Assembly (NCBI RefSeq): GCF_000153325.1
Contig: NZ_CH724141.1
Coordinates: 507,185 to 571,184, forward strand
DNA: 64,000 nucleotides
Source: Photobacterium sp. SKA34
Lineage (GTDB): Bacteria; Pseudomonadota; Gammaproteobacteria; Enterobacterales; Vibrionaceae
Reading direction: 5' to 3'
Positions 1 to 9,177 of this stretch are shown here, piece after piece (the stretch's first letter is position 1; each line of letters begins with the position of its first letter). The position numbers were made by a program, and so were the translations under genes. Below the pieces are notes generated by a model, which ran no database searches, was not told where the DNA came from, and was given only the letters and a program-made list of their open reading frames with translations.

Positions 1-3
1 TAA

Positions 4-40
4 CGAGTTAGCGCTTACCTTTTATATAAAAGCTAACTCG
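4..40 (-). terminator. hairpin downstream of yceI
   Basis: Nine-base arms CGAGTTAGC (4-12) and GCTAACTCG (32-40) pair perfectly. The loop itself holds the palindrome TTTTATATAAAA. It lies just after the yceI stop on the minus strand, so it is a plausible terminator, but the expected T-run would fall outside the window. Confidence 0.4.
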
Positions 41-54
41 CCTATCTTACTCAA

Positions 55-645
55 TTAAAGACGGATCCCTTCAACATTGAGCTCTAACTCTACTTCTGTA
101 GAAGCAGGACCTAAGTTTGTTTTAATATCATAGTCTTTTAATGTAATCATTGTGGTACCAACAAACCCTCGACGATAGCCCCCCCACGGATCATTACCTG
201 CACCAACATGTTTAACATCAATCGTAACCGGTTTAGTCACGCCGTTTAACGTTAAATCACCCGTCATGGTAGCTTTTCCATCGCCTAACTCTTTAAAAGA
301 ACTGCTAACAAACGTTGCTTCTGGAAACTTATCAACATTTAAAAAATCACTGCTACGTAAATGTTTATCACGTTCAGCATGGTTGGAGTCCACACTCGCC
401 GTTGCTATATTCACTTTAACTTTTGATGCTTCAGGCTGCTTTTCATCATAGCTAAACTCACCATCAAAGGTATTAAAACGCCCTACCAACCAACTGTAAC
501 CAAGATGCTGGATCCGAAATTGAATCGATGCATGTGAGCCCGTAGTATCGATTTTATAATCATCGGCTAACGCAACAGATGACATGCTAGCCGCAGCAAA
601 AAGTGTGCAAGGAATAAAAGATCTTAGTAGGCGTTTTTTCATCAT
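55..645 (-). CDS. yceI: YceI family periplasmic protein
   Basis: A 196-residue secreted protein. The N-terminus is a typical Sec signal peptide (MMKKRLLRS, then a hydrophobic stretch ending near ALA/DD at about residue 28). The mature part begins [14 protein letters not shown] and carries [10 protein letters not shown] and [14 protein letters not shown], hallmarks of the YceI lipocalin-like beta-barrel, which binds isoprenoid-type lipids in known members. It follows a cytochrome b561 gene by 44 bp on the same strand. That pairing is common for this family and suggests a quinone- or redox-related role in the periplasm. Length is normal for the family. The exact ligand cannot be told from sequence. 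Confidence 0.93.
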   Translation of the reverse strand: MMKKRLLRSFIPCTLFAAASMSSVALADDYKIDTTGSHASIQFRIQHLGYSWLVGRFNTFDGEFSYDEKQPEASKVKVNIATASVDSNHAERDKHLRSSDFLNVDKFPEATFVSSSFKELGDGKATMTGDLTLNGVTKPVTIDVKHVGAGNDPWGGYRRGFVGTTMITLKDYDIKTNLGPASTEVELELNVEGIRL

Positions 646-688
646 AATCTCCGTTTATGTAGTAATACGTCTTATCAAATTATTATCA

Positions 689-1234
689 TTATGCTTTGCC
701 TAGCATGCGTTTTAACGTGTTATCTTTATCTATAAAGTGATGTTTTAACGCACCAATGGCATGTAAAAGTGCAAAACTTATTAGCGCACAAGCACCATAC
801 CAGTGAATAGTACCGGCAATATCTTCTTGATTTTTAATACTTGTAAGCGTTGCTGGAATATCAAATACACCAAAGATACTGATCGCTCTTCCATCTGCCG
901 TTGAGATCAAGTAACCACTGAACATCACCACAAATAACAACAGATACAATAGCCAATGCGTTTTTTGTGCGAGCCATTGTTCCCATTTAGCATGACTAGA
1001 AAGGGGGACTGGTGCGACAGTTAGTGTTCTGAATAGCATTCTCACGATCAACACAAAGAATAAGATCAAACCAATACTTTTATGGCTATCAGGCGCAGTT
1101 TTATACCAAGCATGATAATAATTTAAATCAACCATCCACCAGCCAAGCGCAAATAATCCAACTACAGTCAGCGCAACCAACCAGTGAAGAAAAATAATCA
1201 TGGGATTCCAATTTTTATTTGGTATTTTTTTCAT
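689..1234 (-). CDS. cytochrome b561 family membrane protein
   Basis: A 181-residue protein with four predicted membrane helices and conserved histidines placed as in CybB-type di-haem b561 proteins: IIFLHWLVAL near the N-terminus, DSHKSIGLILF in the second helix region, GTIHWYGACALISFALLHAIGALKHH in the last two. Family members pass electrons between quinol and periplasmic acceptors in the inner membrane. It is the first gene of an apparent operon with yceI. The start codon is preceded by a weak purine-rich stretch. Length matches the family (about 175-190). Confidence 0.92.
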   Translation of the reverse strand: MKKIPNKNWNPMIIFLHWLVALTVVGLFALGWWMVDLNYYHAWYKTAPDSHKSIGLILFFVLIVRMLFRTLTVAPVPLSSHAKWEQWLAQKTHWLLYLLLFVVMFSGYLISTADGRAISIFGVFDIPATLTSIKNQEDIAGTIHWYGACALISFALLHAIGALKHHFIDKDNTLKRMLGKA

Positions 1235-1485
1235 GGTTATTTGCTCGATGAGGAAAGCTGTTTAAGTATAATAAACAAAACGGTAACAATTTATTAACCA
1301 GATTTGTAAGTAATTGTGTATAACAACACAATATTTATTCGTATGAAAAATAAAAAGGAATACTTACCTGCAAAACGTTAACGCTATTTCGCATAAAAAA
1401 CACTCACGAAACCCGTGTTCAGGATTGCTAAATATGAGTGATAACGGATAATAACGCACTTGTTTCCTTACTCGTATTCAGTGTT

Positions 1486-2181
1486 ATGCGCCTTGATAAA
1501 TTTATTTGTAAAAGTACTCAACTCACTAAAGCAGAGGCCATTGAGCGAATACATGCTGGCGATATTAACGTCAACAGTGCAGTAATTATTAATGAAGCAA
1601 CACAAGTACATGAGAGCAATACCGTTATCATGGATGGCAAAAGGCTAATTGCACGTGAATTTCGCTATATCCTAATACATAAACCTGCGGGAACTATCTG
1701 CTCAAACATTGATGAAGTTTACCCTTCTCTATTTAACTACCTTGATGTTGACAATATCGCTGAGTTACATATTGCAGGACGTTTAGATGCTGATACCATG
1801 GGAATGGTACTGATCACTGATAATGGACGTTGGTCATTTAACATCACCTCACCGAATCAAAAATGCAGTAAAGTTTATCGAGTTGGTTTATCTCGAGATA
1901 TTACGGCAGACGTGGCGGAAAAATTTAAAGCGGGGATAAAGTTACAAGGCGCACAAAAGTTAACCGCACCTGCACTATTAACTATTATTTCAGCGAAAGA
2001 AGTATTGCTGACAATTACTGAAGGCAAGTTTCATCAGGTTAAACGCATGTTTGCCTCCGTTGGTAATCGCGTAGTGTCTCTTCACCGTGAAGCGATTGGC
2101 GAGGTGACGCTTGATCTTGAAGTCGGACAATGGCGTTACCTAACCAAAGACGAAGTCGCCTCTTTTGTAAAAGCTGATTAA
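1486..2181 (+). CDS. rsuA: 16S rRNA pseudouridine(516) synthase RsuA
   Basis: Makes pseudouridine 516 in 16S rRNA. An N-terminal S4 RNA-binding domain (MRLDKFICKS, about residues 1-58) is followed by the RsuA-type catalytic domain with AGRLDADTMGMVLIT, whose Asp (residue 101) is the expected nucleophile, and the family motif EGKFHQVKRMFASVGN. I chose the ATG at 1486 because E. coli RsuA also begins MRLDKFI. An in-frame GTG at 1438 would add 16 residues not seen in the family. No strong Shine-Dalgarno is visible before either start. A strong hairpin follows the stop. Confidence 0.93.
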   Translation: MRLDKFICKSTQLTKAEAIERIHAGDINVNSAVIINEATQVHESNTVIMDGKRLIAREFRYILIHKPAGTICSNIDEVYPSLFNYLDVDNIAELHIAGRLDADTMGMVLITDNGRWSFNITSPNQKCSKVYRVGLSRDITADVAEKFKAGIKLQGAQKLTAPALLTIISAKEVLLTITEGKFHQVKRMFASVGNRVVSLHREAIGEVTLDLEVGQWRYLTKDEVASFVKAD

Positions 2182-2206
2182 CCAAAACAAATACTGAAAG
2201 ATACAA

Positions 2207-2252
2207 AATCCGACTCATTACCTTTCCTCAAAGAAAAAGTAATAGTCGGATT
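2207..2252 (+). terminator. terminator-like hairpin after rsuA
   Basis: AATCCGACT (2207-2215) pairs with AGTCGGATT (2244-2252). The inner arms ATTAC/GTAAT extend the stem. The T-run is weak (ATGTTTAT), so efficiency is uncertain. Confidence 0.6.
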
Positions 2253-2301
2253 ATGTTTATAACAAGACAGCGTTTTTTACAGTAAAGCTAACACTCAACG
2301 G

Positions 2302-2808
2302 TTATTTATATGCGCCTGCACTGTAGTGTAGTTCATAGCTATGGGAGTAAATTTCAATGATATTACCAAATGGGTCTTCCATATAAATCATACGGTATGG
2401 CTTCTCGCCAGGGTAATAAAAACGTGGTGCTTTCATACGTTTTTTACCGCCAGCTGCAACGATCCTTTCTGCAAGCTCTTCAACATTTGGATCTTGAACA
2501 CTAAAGTGGAATACCCCAGTTTTCCAATACTCGAAGTTATCTTCAGGGTTGGTTTGATTTTTAAACTCAAACAGTTCGATACCAATACGATCACCTGTTG
2601 ATAAATGTGCAATACGAAAACGCTCCCAGTTACTACCAAAAACATCTGTACACATTTCACCAATCGCTGAATCATCTTCAATAATCTCTGTCGGCTCCAT
2701 GATCACATACCAACCCAGAACTTCGGTGTAAAACTTAACCGCAGCATCAAGATCAGGTACTGAAATACCAATATGAGAAAAGCTACGTGGGTAAGTCTGA
2801 TTTGTCAT
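2302..2808 (-). CDS. VOC (glyoxalase/bleomycin-resistance fold) protein
   Basis: A 168-residue protein with the vicinal-oxygen-chelate fold. FSHIGISVPDLDAAVKFYTEVLGW forms the first beta-alpha-beta unit with a candidate metal ligand His near residue 12. GVFHFSVQDPNVEELAERIVAAGG and MEDPFGNIIEIYSHSYE form the second, with His and Glu in ligand positions. The family includes lyases, dioxygenases and resistance proteins, and nothing here fixes the substrate. It is divergent from a LysR regulator 100 bp away, which probably controls it. A palindrome lies between the two starts. Length is normal for a single-chain VOC protein. Confidence 0.85.
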   Translation of the reverse strand: MTNQTYPRSFSHIGISVPDLDAAVKFYTEVLGWYVIMEPTEIIEDDSAIGEMCTDVFGSNWERFRIAHLSTGDRIGIELFEFKNQTNPEDNFEYWKTGVFHFSVQDPNVEELAERIVAAGGKKRMKAPRFYYPGEKPYRMIYMEDPFGNIIEIYSHSYELHYSAGAYK

Positions 2809-2859
2809 GGTTTGTTCTCTTCATCGTTATTGTTGATGTGAGTAGATTACAAACCACAA

Positions 2860-2887
2860 ATTATTAAGTAAAATTATCATTAATAAT
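2860..2887. promoter_or_regulatory. candidate LysR operator
   Basis: ATTATTAA (2860-2867) and TTAATAAT (2880-2887) form an 8-base inverted repeat with a 12-base spacer, between the divergent VOC and LysR genes. The placement fits a LysR-type autoregulatory site. Base composition makes chance palindromes possible. Confidence 0.4.
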
Positions 2888-2907
2888 AAAAATGAGTACG
2901 TTTTGTA

Positions 2908-3783
2908 ATGATTAATCCCATTTGGTTACGTAGCTTTTGTACTTTGGTAAAAACTGGACATTTTACTCATACTGCTGAAAAGCTTTATATGACACAATCA
3001 GTTGTCAGCCAACATATAAAGAAATTAGAGCAGTATTTAGAGCAACCACTGCTCACTCGCCACGGAAAAAAATTTACTTTGACTCACGCTGGTGAACGCT
3101 TATACAACGAAGCTAACCAAATTGTATTGTCGCTTACAGATTTAGATAAAAGGATCAGTATTGATCCTCGTTATGAAGGCATAGTACGCATTGCTTCTCC
3201 AGGTAGCATTGGTTTGAAGCTCTACCCTCATTTGCTGGCTTTTCAACAACAACACCCTGAATTAGTTATTGATTATCGCTTTGCGCCTAACCATGAAATA
3301 GAAACCTTACTTGCAGAGCAGCGTATCGATATTGGCTTTATGACACGCCTTTCAAATAAAGCCACTATAACCCTAAATGCCATTGGTGAAGAAGCGCTTT
3401 TGCTGGTTACGCCAGCCTCTATTTCACCGCCAAATTGGGACAAGCTTATTGAGTTAGGCTTTATAGATCATCCTGATGGGGTTTATCATGCAAGCCAGTT
3501 ACTCAGCGTTAATTACCCGGAGTTTAAACATATTAACCAATTTAAGCGGTCAGGATTTTCTAACCAAATTAACCTTCTTTTAGAGCCAGTAAAATTAGGA
3601 TTAGGGTTTACTGTTTTGCCTCGTTACGCTGTGGATGCCTTTCAAGATAAAACGCATGTAAATATCCATTTGTTTGACAATGAAGTTAGCGAGAAGATTT
3701 ATTTAGGCACTCACGCCAACCGATTTATTCCTAACCGTGTTGAAGCTGTGATTGAAGAAATAATGACTTGTCTACATGCTTAA
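2908..3783 (+). CDS. LysR family transcriptional regulator
   Basis: A 291-residue LysR-type regulator. The N-terminal winged helix-turn-helix runs about residues 1-60 (WLRSFCTLVKTGHFTHTAEK...MTQSVVSQHIKKLEQYLEQPLLTR). The rest is a two-lobe effector-binding domain beginning near GIVRIASPGSIG. Divergent orientation relative to the VOC gene implies it regulates that gene and itself. The effector is unknown. A GU-containing hairpin follows the stop. Confidence 0.9.
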   Translation: MINPIWLRSFCTLVKTGHFTHTAEKLYMTQSVVSQHIKKLEQYLEQPLLTRHGKKFTLTHAGERLYNEANQIVLSLTDLDKRISIDPRYEGIVRIASPGSIGLKLYPHLLAFQQQHPELVIDYRFAPNHEIETLLAEQRIDIGFMTRLSNKATITLNAIGEEALLLVTPASISPPNWDKLIELGFIDHPDGVYHASQLLSVNYPEFKHINQFKRSGFSNQINLLLEPVKLGLGFTVLPRYAVDAFQDKTHVNIHLFDNEVSEKIYLGTHANRFIPNRVEAVIEEIMTCLHA

Positions 3784-3827
3784 AGTATAAGAGTCACTGA
3801 TTGCAGGCAAACTTAACTAATACATAA

Positions 3828-3857
3828 GGATAGGTGTCACTCAGTCGATACCTGTCC
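3828..3857 (+). terminator. hairpin after LysR gene
   Basis: An 11-bp stem (3828-3838 with 3847-3857) containing two G-U pairs and an 8-base loop, followed by ATGCTTTTACT. A plausible weak terminator for the upstream LysR gene. Confidence 0.4.
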
Positions 3858-3880
3858 ATGCTTTTACTATTCCCAACTCA

Positions 3881-3995
3881 TAAATCACTTTGCTATTGTT
3901 TAAAATCTATACTCAACCTGTTGATCATCTCTGTTGAATACCCTTCAACATATAAAATGATGTTTTATTTAAATATGAATTTAATTGATTTCTAG
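3881..3995 (+). repeat. diverged direct repeat, copy 1
   Basis: Shares TCACTTTGCTATT (3885-3897), then CAACCT, then the palindrome ATAAAA-N5-TTTTAT (3952-3968), then ATTGATTT, in the same order and spacing as the copy at 4218-4330. Overall identity is only moderate, so this is an old duplication. Confidence 0.5.
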
Positions 3996-4074
3996 ACATA
4001 AGTAATTATTTACACATTATAAAAGGCATATATGTTATTCATCAAAATATTTGTTGTTTTGGCGTTAAATTCAT

Positions 4075-4191
4075 ATGCCGCTGTTGGAGAGTATAGGAAA
4101 GAAACCTGAACCGCTCATGTTGTTTATGGGGTTAATAATAAGCCCAATCTTAGCAATGCCTCAGTTATATAAGTTTTATAACCCATTCTAA
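4075..4191 (+). CDS. possible 38-residue membrane peptide
   Basis: An ATG-initiated ORF of 38 codons beginning MPLLESIGKKPEPLM, with a hydrophobic middle (LFMGLIISPILAM) and a tail ending NPF. It sits between the two repeat copies. No convincing Shine-Dalgarno precedes it. An overlapping frame from 4032 encodes a 25-residue signal-like peptide (MLFIKIFVVLALNSYAA). Either may be a gene remnant or chance. Confidence 0.2.
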   Translation: MPLLESIGKKPEPLMLFMGLIISPILAMPQLYKFYNPF

Positions 4192-4217
4192 TCATGCTCA
4201 TGGTTATCATTAATTCG

Positions 4218-4330
4218 TAATTCACTTTGCTATTTTTTATTCAACCTATTATCTATCCTACATTACGTATCGCTTCCAATATAAAACAAAGTTTTATATT
4301 TACTCACTTTCATTGATTTTTTAAATAACA
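4218..4330 (+). repeat. diverged direct repeat, copy 2
   Basis: Matches copy 1 at TCACTTTGCTATT (4222-4234) and keeps ATAAAA-N5-TTTTAT (4281-4297) although the five central bases changed (TGATG in copy 1, CAAAG here). Retention of both arms suggests a protein-binding palindrome rather than a random relic. Confidence 0.5.
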
Positions 4331-4633
4331 CACAATAAATTAAACAATGTAAAATTAATATTTAACGCTATTTCTTTTCTTATATCTTTCTGTCAATTGA
4401 TATTTATAACTTTTTCTTCATTGTATTGTAAAAATAAAAAGTTGCCCAATATAAATATAACCTATTGTTTCTGTACCAAATAAAATAAAAAAAGCCGTTA
4501 ATTGCAATTATGCAAAAATAGTAACTTATATTACGCAATTGATGACGCCGATTAAAAATAGTAGCTTCATGAAGAATGCAACCTTATCACAACAAAGATG
4601 CAATAAAATAACAATACAAGCTAAGGGAATGTA

Positions 4634-6121
4634 ATGTCTGACGTTAATATATTTAAACAACCGAAACCCTTCTATTTGATATTTTCTATCGAATTTTGGG
4701 AGCGCTTTGGCTTTTATGGAATGAATGCAATTTTGACTGTTTATATGGTCAAAATTCTTAATATGCCTGAGTCTGCTTCATTTACATTATTTGGTGCCTT
4801 TACAGCATTGATATATGGTTCAGTAGCGCTTGGCGGTTGGGTTGGTGATAAAGTTTTAGGGACCAAACGTACAATTACGCTTGGTGCAATCGTGCTAACG
4901 ATTGGTTATGCATTACTTGGTCTTTCAGCGAGTCATGGTAACGATAGCCAATCGATGATTTATATCGCGATGGGGTTCATTGCTATGGGTAATGGCTTAT
5001 TTAAAGCCAACCCTTCAAGCTTACTTGCAAAAGTATACGGTGAAAATGACCCTCGCTTAGATGGTGCTTTCACCATGTATTACATGGCGGTAAACTTAGG
5101 CTCGTTCTTCTCAATGCTTTTAACACCATGGATTGCTGACAAATTCGGTTATGATTTTGCGTTTTCATTAAGTGCTATCGGTTTAATCATTACCGTTGCA
5201 AACTTTATTGTGAGCAAAAAAACGGTTCAGGATGTTGGCTCTCCAGCTGATATGAAGCCTATTAATAACTTTTACCTTTTATGTGTTGTTATTGGTACGC
5301 TCGCTTTAAGCTTTGTGAGTTCTTTCTTGCTACAGCATCTGTTTTACGCACATGCAATTCTAGTCGTTGCAGGTATTGCTATTGTTTCGTTGTATTTTAA
5401 AGAAGCTTTTTCAACATCAGGCAATGAACGAGCAAAAATGCTAGTCGCTTTTGTACTTATGCTTCAGGGTGTTGTGTTCTTCGTACTTTACTTCCAGATG
5501 CCGACATCATTGAACTTCTTTGCCATTCACAATGTTGAACATAGCATATTCGGAATATCCGTTGCTCCAGAGCAATTCCAAGCATTAAACCCAATGTGGA
5601 TAATGCTTGCAAGCCCATTCCTTGCTATTCTTTACAACAAGTTAGGCGAACGCTTTTCAATGCCTTTCAAATTTGCATTCGGTATGGTGCTATGTAGCTT
5701 TGCTTTCTTAATTCTTCCAATAGGTGCTAAGTTTGCCAATAGCCAAAGTATTATTAATTCTGGTTGGTTAGTCGCCTCTTACCTATTCCAGTCTCTTGGT
5801 GAATTGCTGGTATCAGGTCTTGGTTTAGCCATGGTGGCACAGCTTGTACCACAACGTATGATGGGCTTTGCTATGGGTATGTGGTTCTTAACCTCAGCAA
5901 CAGCGGCTGTTATCGGTGGCTGGGTAGCATCATTAACCGCTGTACCGAGTAATATTGTCGACCCACATCAAACACTTATCATTTACAGTAAAGTGTTTAA
6001 TGAAATTGGTTTTGGCACAGCCGCAATAGCATTGATTACATTACTTATTGCGCCAAGATTAACGCGTATTATTTATGCTAAAGACACAACAGAAAAAGTA
6101 ACAGCAACAGCTTCGGCTTAA
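4634..6121 (+). CDS. dtpA: proton-dependent di/tripeptide permease
   Basis: A 495-residue POT/PTR2 family transporter that imports di- and tripeptides with protons across the inner membrane. The ExxER motif is present in helix 1 ([12 protein letters not shown]). The signature [13 protein letters not shown] and [20 protein letters not shown] closely follow E. coli DtpA, as does the N-terminus [19 protein letters not shown]. About 14 membrane helices are expected. The start ATG has GGGAATGTA upstream, with AAGGGA as Shine-Dalgarno. It is transcribed alone from a long AT-rich upstream region and ends at a perfect bidirectional terminator shared with purA. Confidence 0.93.
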   Translation: MSDVNIFKQPKPFYLIFSIEFWERFGFYGMNAILTVYMVKILNMPESASFTLFGAFTALIYGSVALGGWVGDKVLGTKRTITLGAIVLTIGYALLGLSASHGNDSQSMIYIAMGFIAMGNGLFKANPSSLLAKVYGENDPRLDGAFTMYYMAVNLGSFFSMLLTPWIADKFGYDFAFSLSAIGLIITVANFIVSKKTVQDVGSPADMKPINNFYLLCVVIGTLALSFVSSFLLQHLFYAHAILVVAGIAIVSLYFKEAFSTSGNERAKMLVAFVLMLQGVVFFVLYFQMPTSLNFFAIHNVEHSIFGISVAPEQFQALNPMWIMLASPFLAILYNKLGERFSMPFKFAFGMVLCSFAFLILPIGAKFANSQSIINSGWLVASYLFQSLGELLVSGLGLAMVAQLVPQRMMGFAMGMWFLTSATAAVIGGWVASLTAVPSNIVDPHQTLIIYSKVFNEIGFGTAAIALITLLIAPRLTRIIYAKDTTEKVTATASA

Positions 6122-6133
6122 AATAACAAATAC

Positions 6134-6176
6134 AACAGCGGGCGTGTTAATGATTAACACGCCCGCTGTTTTTATT
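6134..6176. terminator. bidirectional terminator dtpA/purA
   Basis: A perfect 17-bp stem (6134-6150 with 6154-6170) around a TGA loop, followed by TTTATTTATT on the plus strand and A-rich flank on the other side. It separates the convergent dtpA and purA genes. Confidence 0.9.
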
Positions 6177-6194
6177 TATTACTTTTAAAGCATA

Positions 6195-7451
6195 TTAGCG
6201 AAGGATCATTTGATCACGCTCAGGACCAACAGAAACCATTTTAACTGGTACGCCCATTAGATCTTCAATACGAAGTACGTACTCTTGTGCACCTTTAGGT
6301 AGCGATTCAAATGTACGACAACCTGTAATATCTTCTTCCCAACCTGTCATTTGCTCGTATACAGCAGTTAATGATGCAGTTTGAGGCCAAATTGGGTTTT
6401 CAGTATGCTCACCGTTGTAAGCCACACAGATTTTCAGATCTTTCATACCCGTTAGGCAGTCGATCTTAGTTAGTGCAATTTCAGTTGCTGCTTGTAGTTC
6501 AATACCGTTACGAGTAGCCACTGCATCGAAGTAACCCATATCACGTGGGCGACCGGTTGTTGCACCGAATTCTTTTGCATCTTCACGGAATTGATCTTGA
6601 TCTTCCATTGCAGTGATCAACGTACCTGTACCAACTGAAGAGCTGAATGCTTTTGCTACTGCAATAACACGCTCAGGATGAAGAGCAGGTAAACCACTAC
6701 CAATACCAGCGTAAGCTGCAGTTACGTTAGAAGATGTTGTCCATGGGTATTCACCGTAAACTAAGTCACGACCCGCACCAAGTTGTGCTTCAAATAACAA
6801 CGTTTTATCTTCTTTTTGTAGTGCTTTAAGTGGCTCTGTCACGTTACAAATGCTGTCACGCCAAGGCTGAGAAACCTCTAGTAGCCACTCTGTCATTTCT
6901 TCCGCTGTTTGCGTGAATTCAAATGATGGGTATAGCGCTTTAAGTTGAGGAAGTTTCCAATCCATCATGAATTGAATACGCTCGCGTAACACTGCAGGTT
7001 GTTTTAACCAACCAACAAGAATACCTTTTTTCATTACACGGTCGCCGTATGCAGGAGCGATACCTTGACGTGTTGAACCGTAAGCACCATCACCAAGACG
7101 TTGCTCTTCTAAGGTATCTTCCAGTGCGTGAAGAGGTAGGCACAATGTTGCACGATCTGAAATGCAAAGTTTTACTTCAACGCCAGATGTTGCCACTTCT
7201 TCGATTTCTAAAGACAGCTTTTCAGGGCTAATCACCATACCAGGGCCTAACACAGCAATACAGTCAGGATTAAATACGCCGCTAGGTAATTGGTGTAATT
7301 TAAACGTACCAAAATCGTTAACAACAGTGTGACCTGCGTTATTACCACCTTGGAAACGGATACTTGCTGAAGCTTGGTCTGCTAAATAATCAACAATGCG
7401 ACCTTTACCTTCATCACCCCAGTTAGCACCAACAACAACAATAGACGACAT
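6195..7451 (-). CDS. purA: adenylosuccinate synthetase, divergent paralogue type
   Basis: Joins IMP and aspartate with GTP to form adenylosuccinate, the first committed step to AMP. The P-loop WGDEGKG places catalytic Asp13, and NAGHT places His41, both exactly at E. coli numbering. The C-terminus GVPVKMVSVGPERDQMILR matches the family. At 418 residues it is shorter than E. coli PurA (432), and motif regions differ: GGNNAGHT rather than GGHNAGHT, and GSTRQGIAPAYGDR rather than GTTGRGIGPAYEDK. This suggests a second purA lineage and not the housekeeping copy. GAGGAG lies before the ATG. A LysR gene is divergent 180 bp upstream. Confidence 0.88.
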   Translation of the reverse strand: MSSIVVVGANWGDEGKGRIVDYLADQASASIRFQGGNNAGHTVVNDFGTFKLHQLPSGVFNPDCIAVLGPGMVISPEKLSLEIEEVATSGVEVKLCISDRATLCLPLHALEDTLEEQRLGDGAYGSTRQGIAPAYGDRVMKKGILVGWLKQPAVLRERIQFMMDWKLPQLKALYPSFEFTQTAEEMTEWLLEVSQPWRDSICNVTEPLKALQKEDKTLLFEAQLGAGRDLVYGEYPWTTSSNVTAAYAGIGSGLPALHPERVIAVAKAFSSSVGTGTLITAMEDQDQFREDAKEFGATTGRPRDMGYFDAVATRNGIELQAATEIALTKIDCLTGMKDLKICVAYNGEHTENPIWPQTASLTAVYEQMTGWEEDITGCRTFESLPKGAQEYVLRIEDLMGVPVKMVSVGPERDQMILR

Positions 7452-7512
7452 AATTTAAATCTCCTCAAAAGCAATGACAACTATCCTATGCTCATCCAGC
7501 TAATAAGAATAA

Positions 7513-7529
7513 TTAATAATCGTTATTAA
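7513..7529. promoter_or_regulatory. palindrome between purA and LysR
   Basis: TTAATAA-TCG-TTATTAA, a perfect 7-base inverted repeat in the 179-bp divergent intergenic region. It is a candidate binding site for the adjacent LysR protein. Confidence 0.4.
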
Positions 7530-7630
7530 CTTGATAAGAATATCATATCTGGAGTATGGTTAATCTCTTCTACTCAATATGTTATCTACGATGATTAATA
7601 TCATCTACTGCTTAGGAAATCATTGCGAAT

Positions 7631-8536
7631 ATGATTGATATCCACTGGCTCAATACCTTTGTAGCTTTGGCAAAACACCAGCACTTTGGTAAAACTGCAG
7701 CTGCGCTACATATGACACAACCTAATGTAAGCCTTCATCTCAAGCAATTAGAACAAACCACGCGTGTTAAGTTAATTGAGCGTAACCCTTTTCGTTTAAC
7801 TCACGCAGGCGAACGTCTGTTACAAAGTGCAGAAAATACTTTAATGGAACTGCAAATTTGTCAGGCCGATCTGAATGCTATTAATGAGCTTAATCGCGGT
7901 ACTCTAACCATAGCAGCCAGTGACATTATTTCTCGTTTGTTATTAATTAGCCCTTTTCAGTCTTTCAAGAAAGAATATCCGGGGATTGATCTGTCTCTTT
8001 TTAATACCACTTCATCTCAAGCAACCGAGTTAGTCAAAAGCGCGAAAGCCGATTTGGGATTCGTTATTGCACAAAAAGAGAGTCAACCACTGCATTTTAC
8101 TGAATTACGACAAGTGAAATGTTGTGCATTAGGTAATGGTTTATCACGCTGGCAGGCACTGTCGGCTAACCCTTCGCAAATCATTCCGGTCGAACCTCTC
8201 GCCGCAGAAGAACCAACATTGATTTTGCTAGGTCACGATACCCGAACCCGTGAATTGATCGATATGGCGTTGCCTTTATTAAAATTAAAGAAGTACCATG
8301 TAATGGAAGTGGGCAGTGTGGATGCGCAGATTGATTGGGCAGAAGCGGGATTTGGTGTAGCGATAGTACCGAGTTTTTCTTTACATTCAAAGCCACACTT
8401 ACAAACACAAATAACACCACTGCCTGATTTCCCGACAACCAGTTTGGGCTATATTGTACGTCAAAACCAAGTGCTTTCACGAGCAATTAAACAACTATTA
8501 CGCTGGGTAGATGATGAAATCCAACGATCTCAGTAA
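7631..8536 (+). CDS. LysR family transcriptional regulator next to purA
   Basis: A 301-residue LysR regulator. The helix-turn-helix covers about residues 1-60 (WLNTFVALAKHQHFGKTAAALHMTQPNVSLHLKQLEQ) and the effector domain begins near RGTLTIAASDI. It has the same gene layout as the VOC/LysR pair, divergent from purA with a palindrome between. Control of this purA copy by a purine-related or other signal is an inference from context only. Confidence 0.88.
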   Translation: MIDIHWLNTFVALAKHQHFGKTAAALHMTQPNVSLHLKQLEQTTRVKLIERNPFRLTHAGERLLQSAENTLMELQICQADLNAINELNRGTLTIAASDIISRLLLISPFQSFKKEYPGIDLSLFNTTSSQATELVKSAKADLGFVIAQKESQPLHFTELRQVKCCALGNGLSRWQALSANPSQIIPVEPLAAEEPTLILLGHDTRTRELIDMALPLLKLKKYHVMEVGSVDAQIDWAEAGFGVAIVPSFSLHSKPHLQTQITPLPDFPTTSLGYIVRQNQVLSRAIKQLLRWVDDEIQRSQ

Positions 8537-8575
8537 TGCTAGCGTTCTCTGAAGCTACTCCTAGTGCTAGATATA

Positions 8576-8602
8576 ATTAAGCCCTGTAAATCAGGGCTTA
8601 AT
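8576..8602. terminator. bidirectional terminator
   Basis: ATTAAGCCCTG (8576-8586) pairs perfectly with CAGGGCTTAAT (8592-8602) around a 5-base loop, flanked by A/T-rich sequence on both sides. It lies between the convergent LysR and NlpE-like genes. Confidence 0.75.
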
Positions 8603-8639
8603 ATATATGCTAACAGCACAGTGTTCCGAACATAATGTG

Positions 8640-9095
8640 TTATTTATGAACTTGCTTTTTTAAAGTATACGCATCAGCAAGATCACCTTGGACACGTTTA
8701 CCATCTTTATCTAAATGGAAGATACGTTGTTCACCCACGAAATACTGTGTTGATTGACCACCACCTAAATTTAAGGTGATCGTATCGCCTTTATCATTCC
8801 AGTCAAACTTACCTTCTGTAGTTAAAGGTTTGGTTTCTTTATCTTGATAAGTTTGATCTAAAATGTAAGTTCCATCATCTTTTAGCGTTAAGCTTGTTTC
8901 AATTCCAGAGCAATCAGCACAAGGCTCAATACCGGTATATTCACCCATCCAATCAAGTGAGTTTTTCGCATTATCAGCAGCTTGTGATAATTCTGTAACT
9001 TGACCGTTCGCCGTTGATGCCGTTTTATCTGAAGCTTGATCACAACCCACAAGCACTAAACCAAGAAGGGCTGTAGCTAAAAGCGTTTTTTTCAT
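8640..9095 (-). CDS. NlpE-like outer-membrane lipoprotein
   Basis: A 151-residue lipoprotein with lipobox LVGC at about residues 15-18. The mature domain has GIEPCADCSGIETSLTLKDD followed by a small beta-barrel pattern, matching the N-terminal domain of NlpE, the surface-sensing lipoprotein that signals through Cpx in E. coli. The CxxC pair is present. The C-terminal OB domain of E. coli NlpE is absent, so this is the short form. I start at the ATG at 9095, preceded by AAGGAG. An upstream ATG would spoil the signal peptide. The leader is nearly identical to that of the next two genes. Confidence 0.8.
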   Translation of the reverse strand: MKKTLLATALLGLVLVGCDQASDKTASTANGQVTELSQAADNAKNSLDWMGEYTGIEPCADCSGIETSLTLKDDGTYILDQTYQDKETKPLTTEGKFDWNDKGDTITLNLGGGQSTQYFVGEQRIFHLDKDGKRVQGDLADAYTLKKQVHK

Positions 9096-9177
9096 CTTAA
9101 TCTCCTTGAAATAACACAAGATATCATGGATACGTACACTTCATAAAACAGAACACCATAATAGACAATGCTATCAA

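Larger units (their letters stand above)
3858..4633. other. long AT-rich upstream region of dtpA
   Basis: About 775 bp without a confident gene. It holds two diverged copies of a segment of about 110 bp (entries at 3881 and 4218), a 38-codon ORF between them, and the dtpA leader. Nothing resembles a transposase or an RNA gene. Confidence 0.6.
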
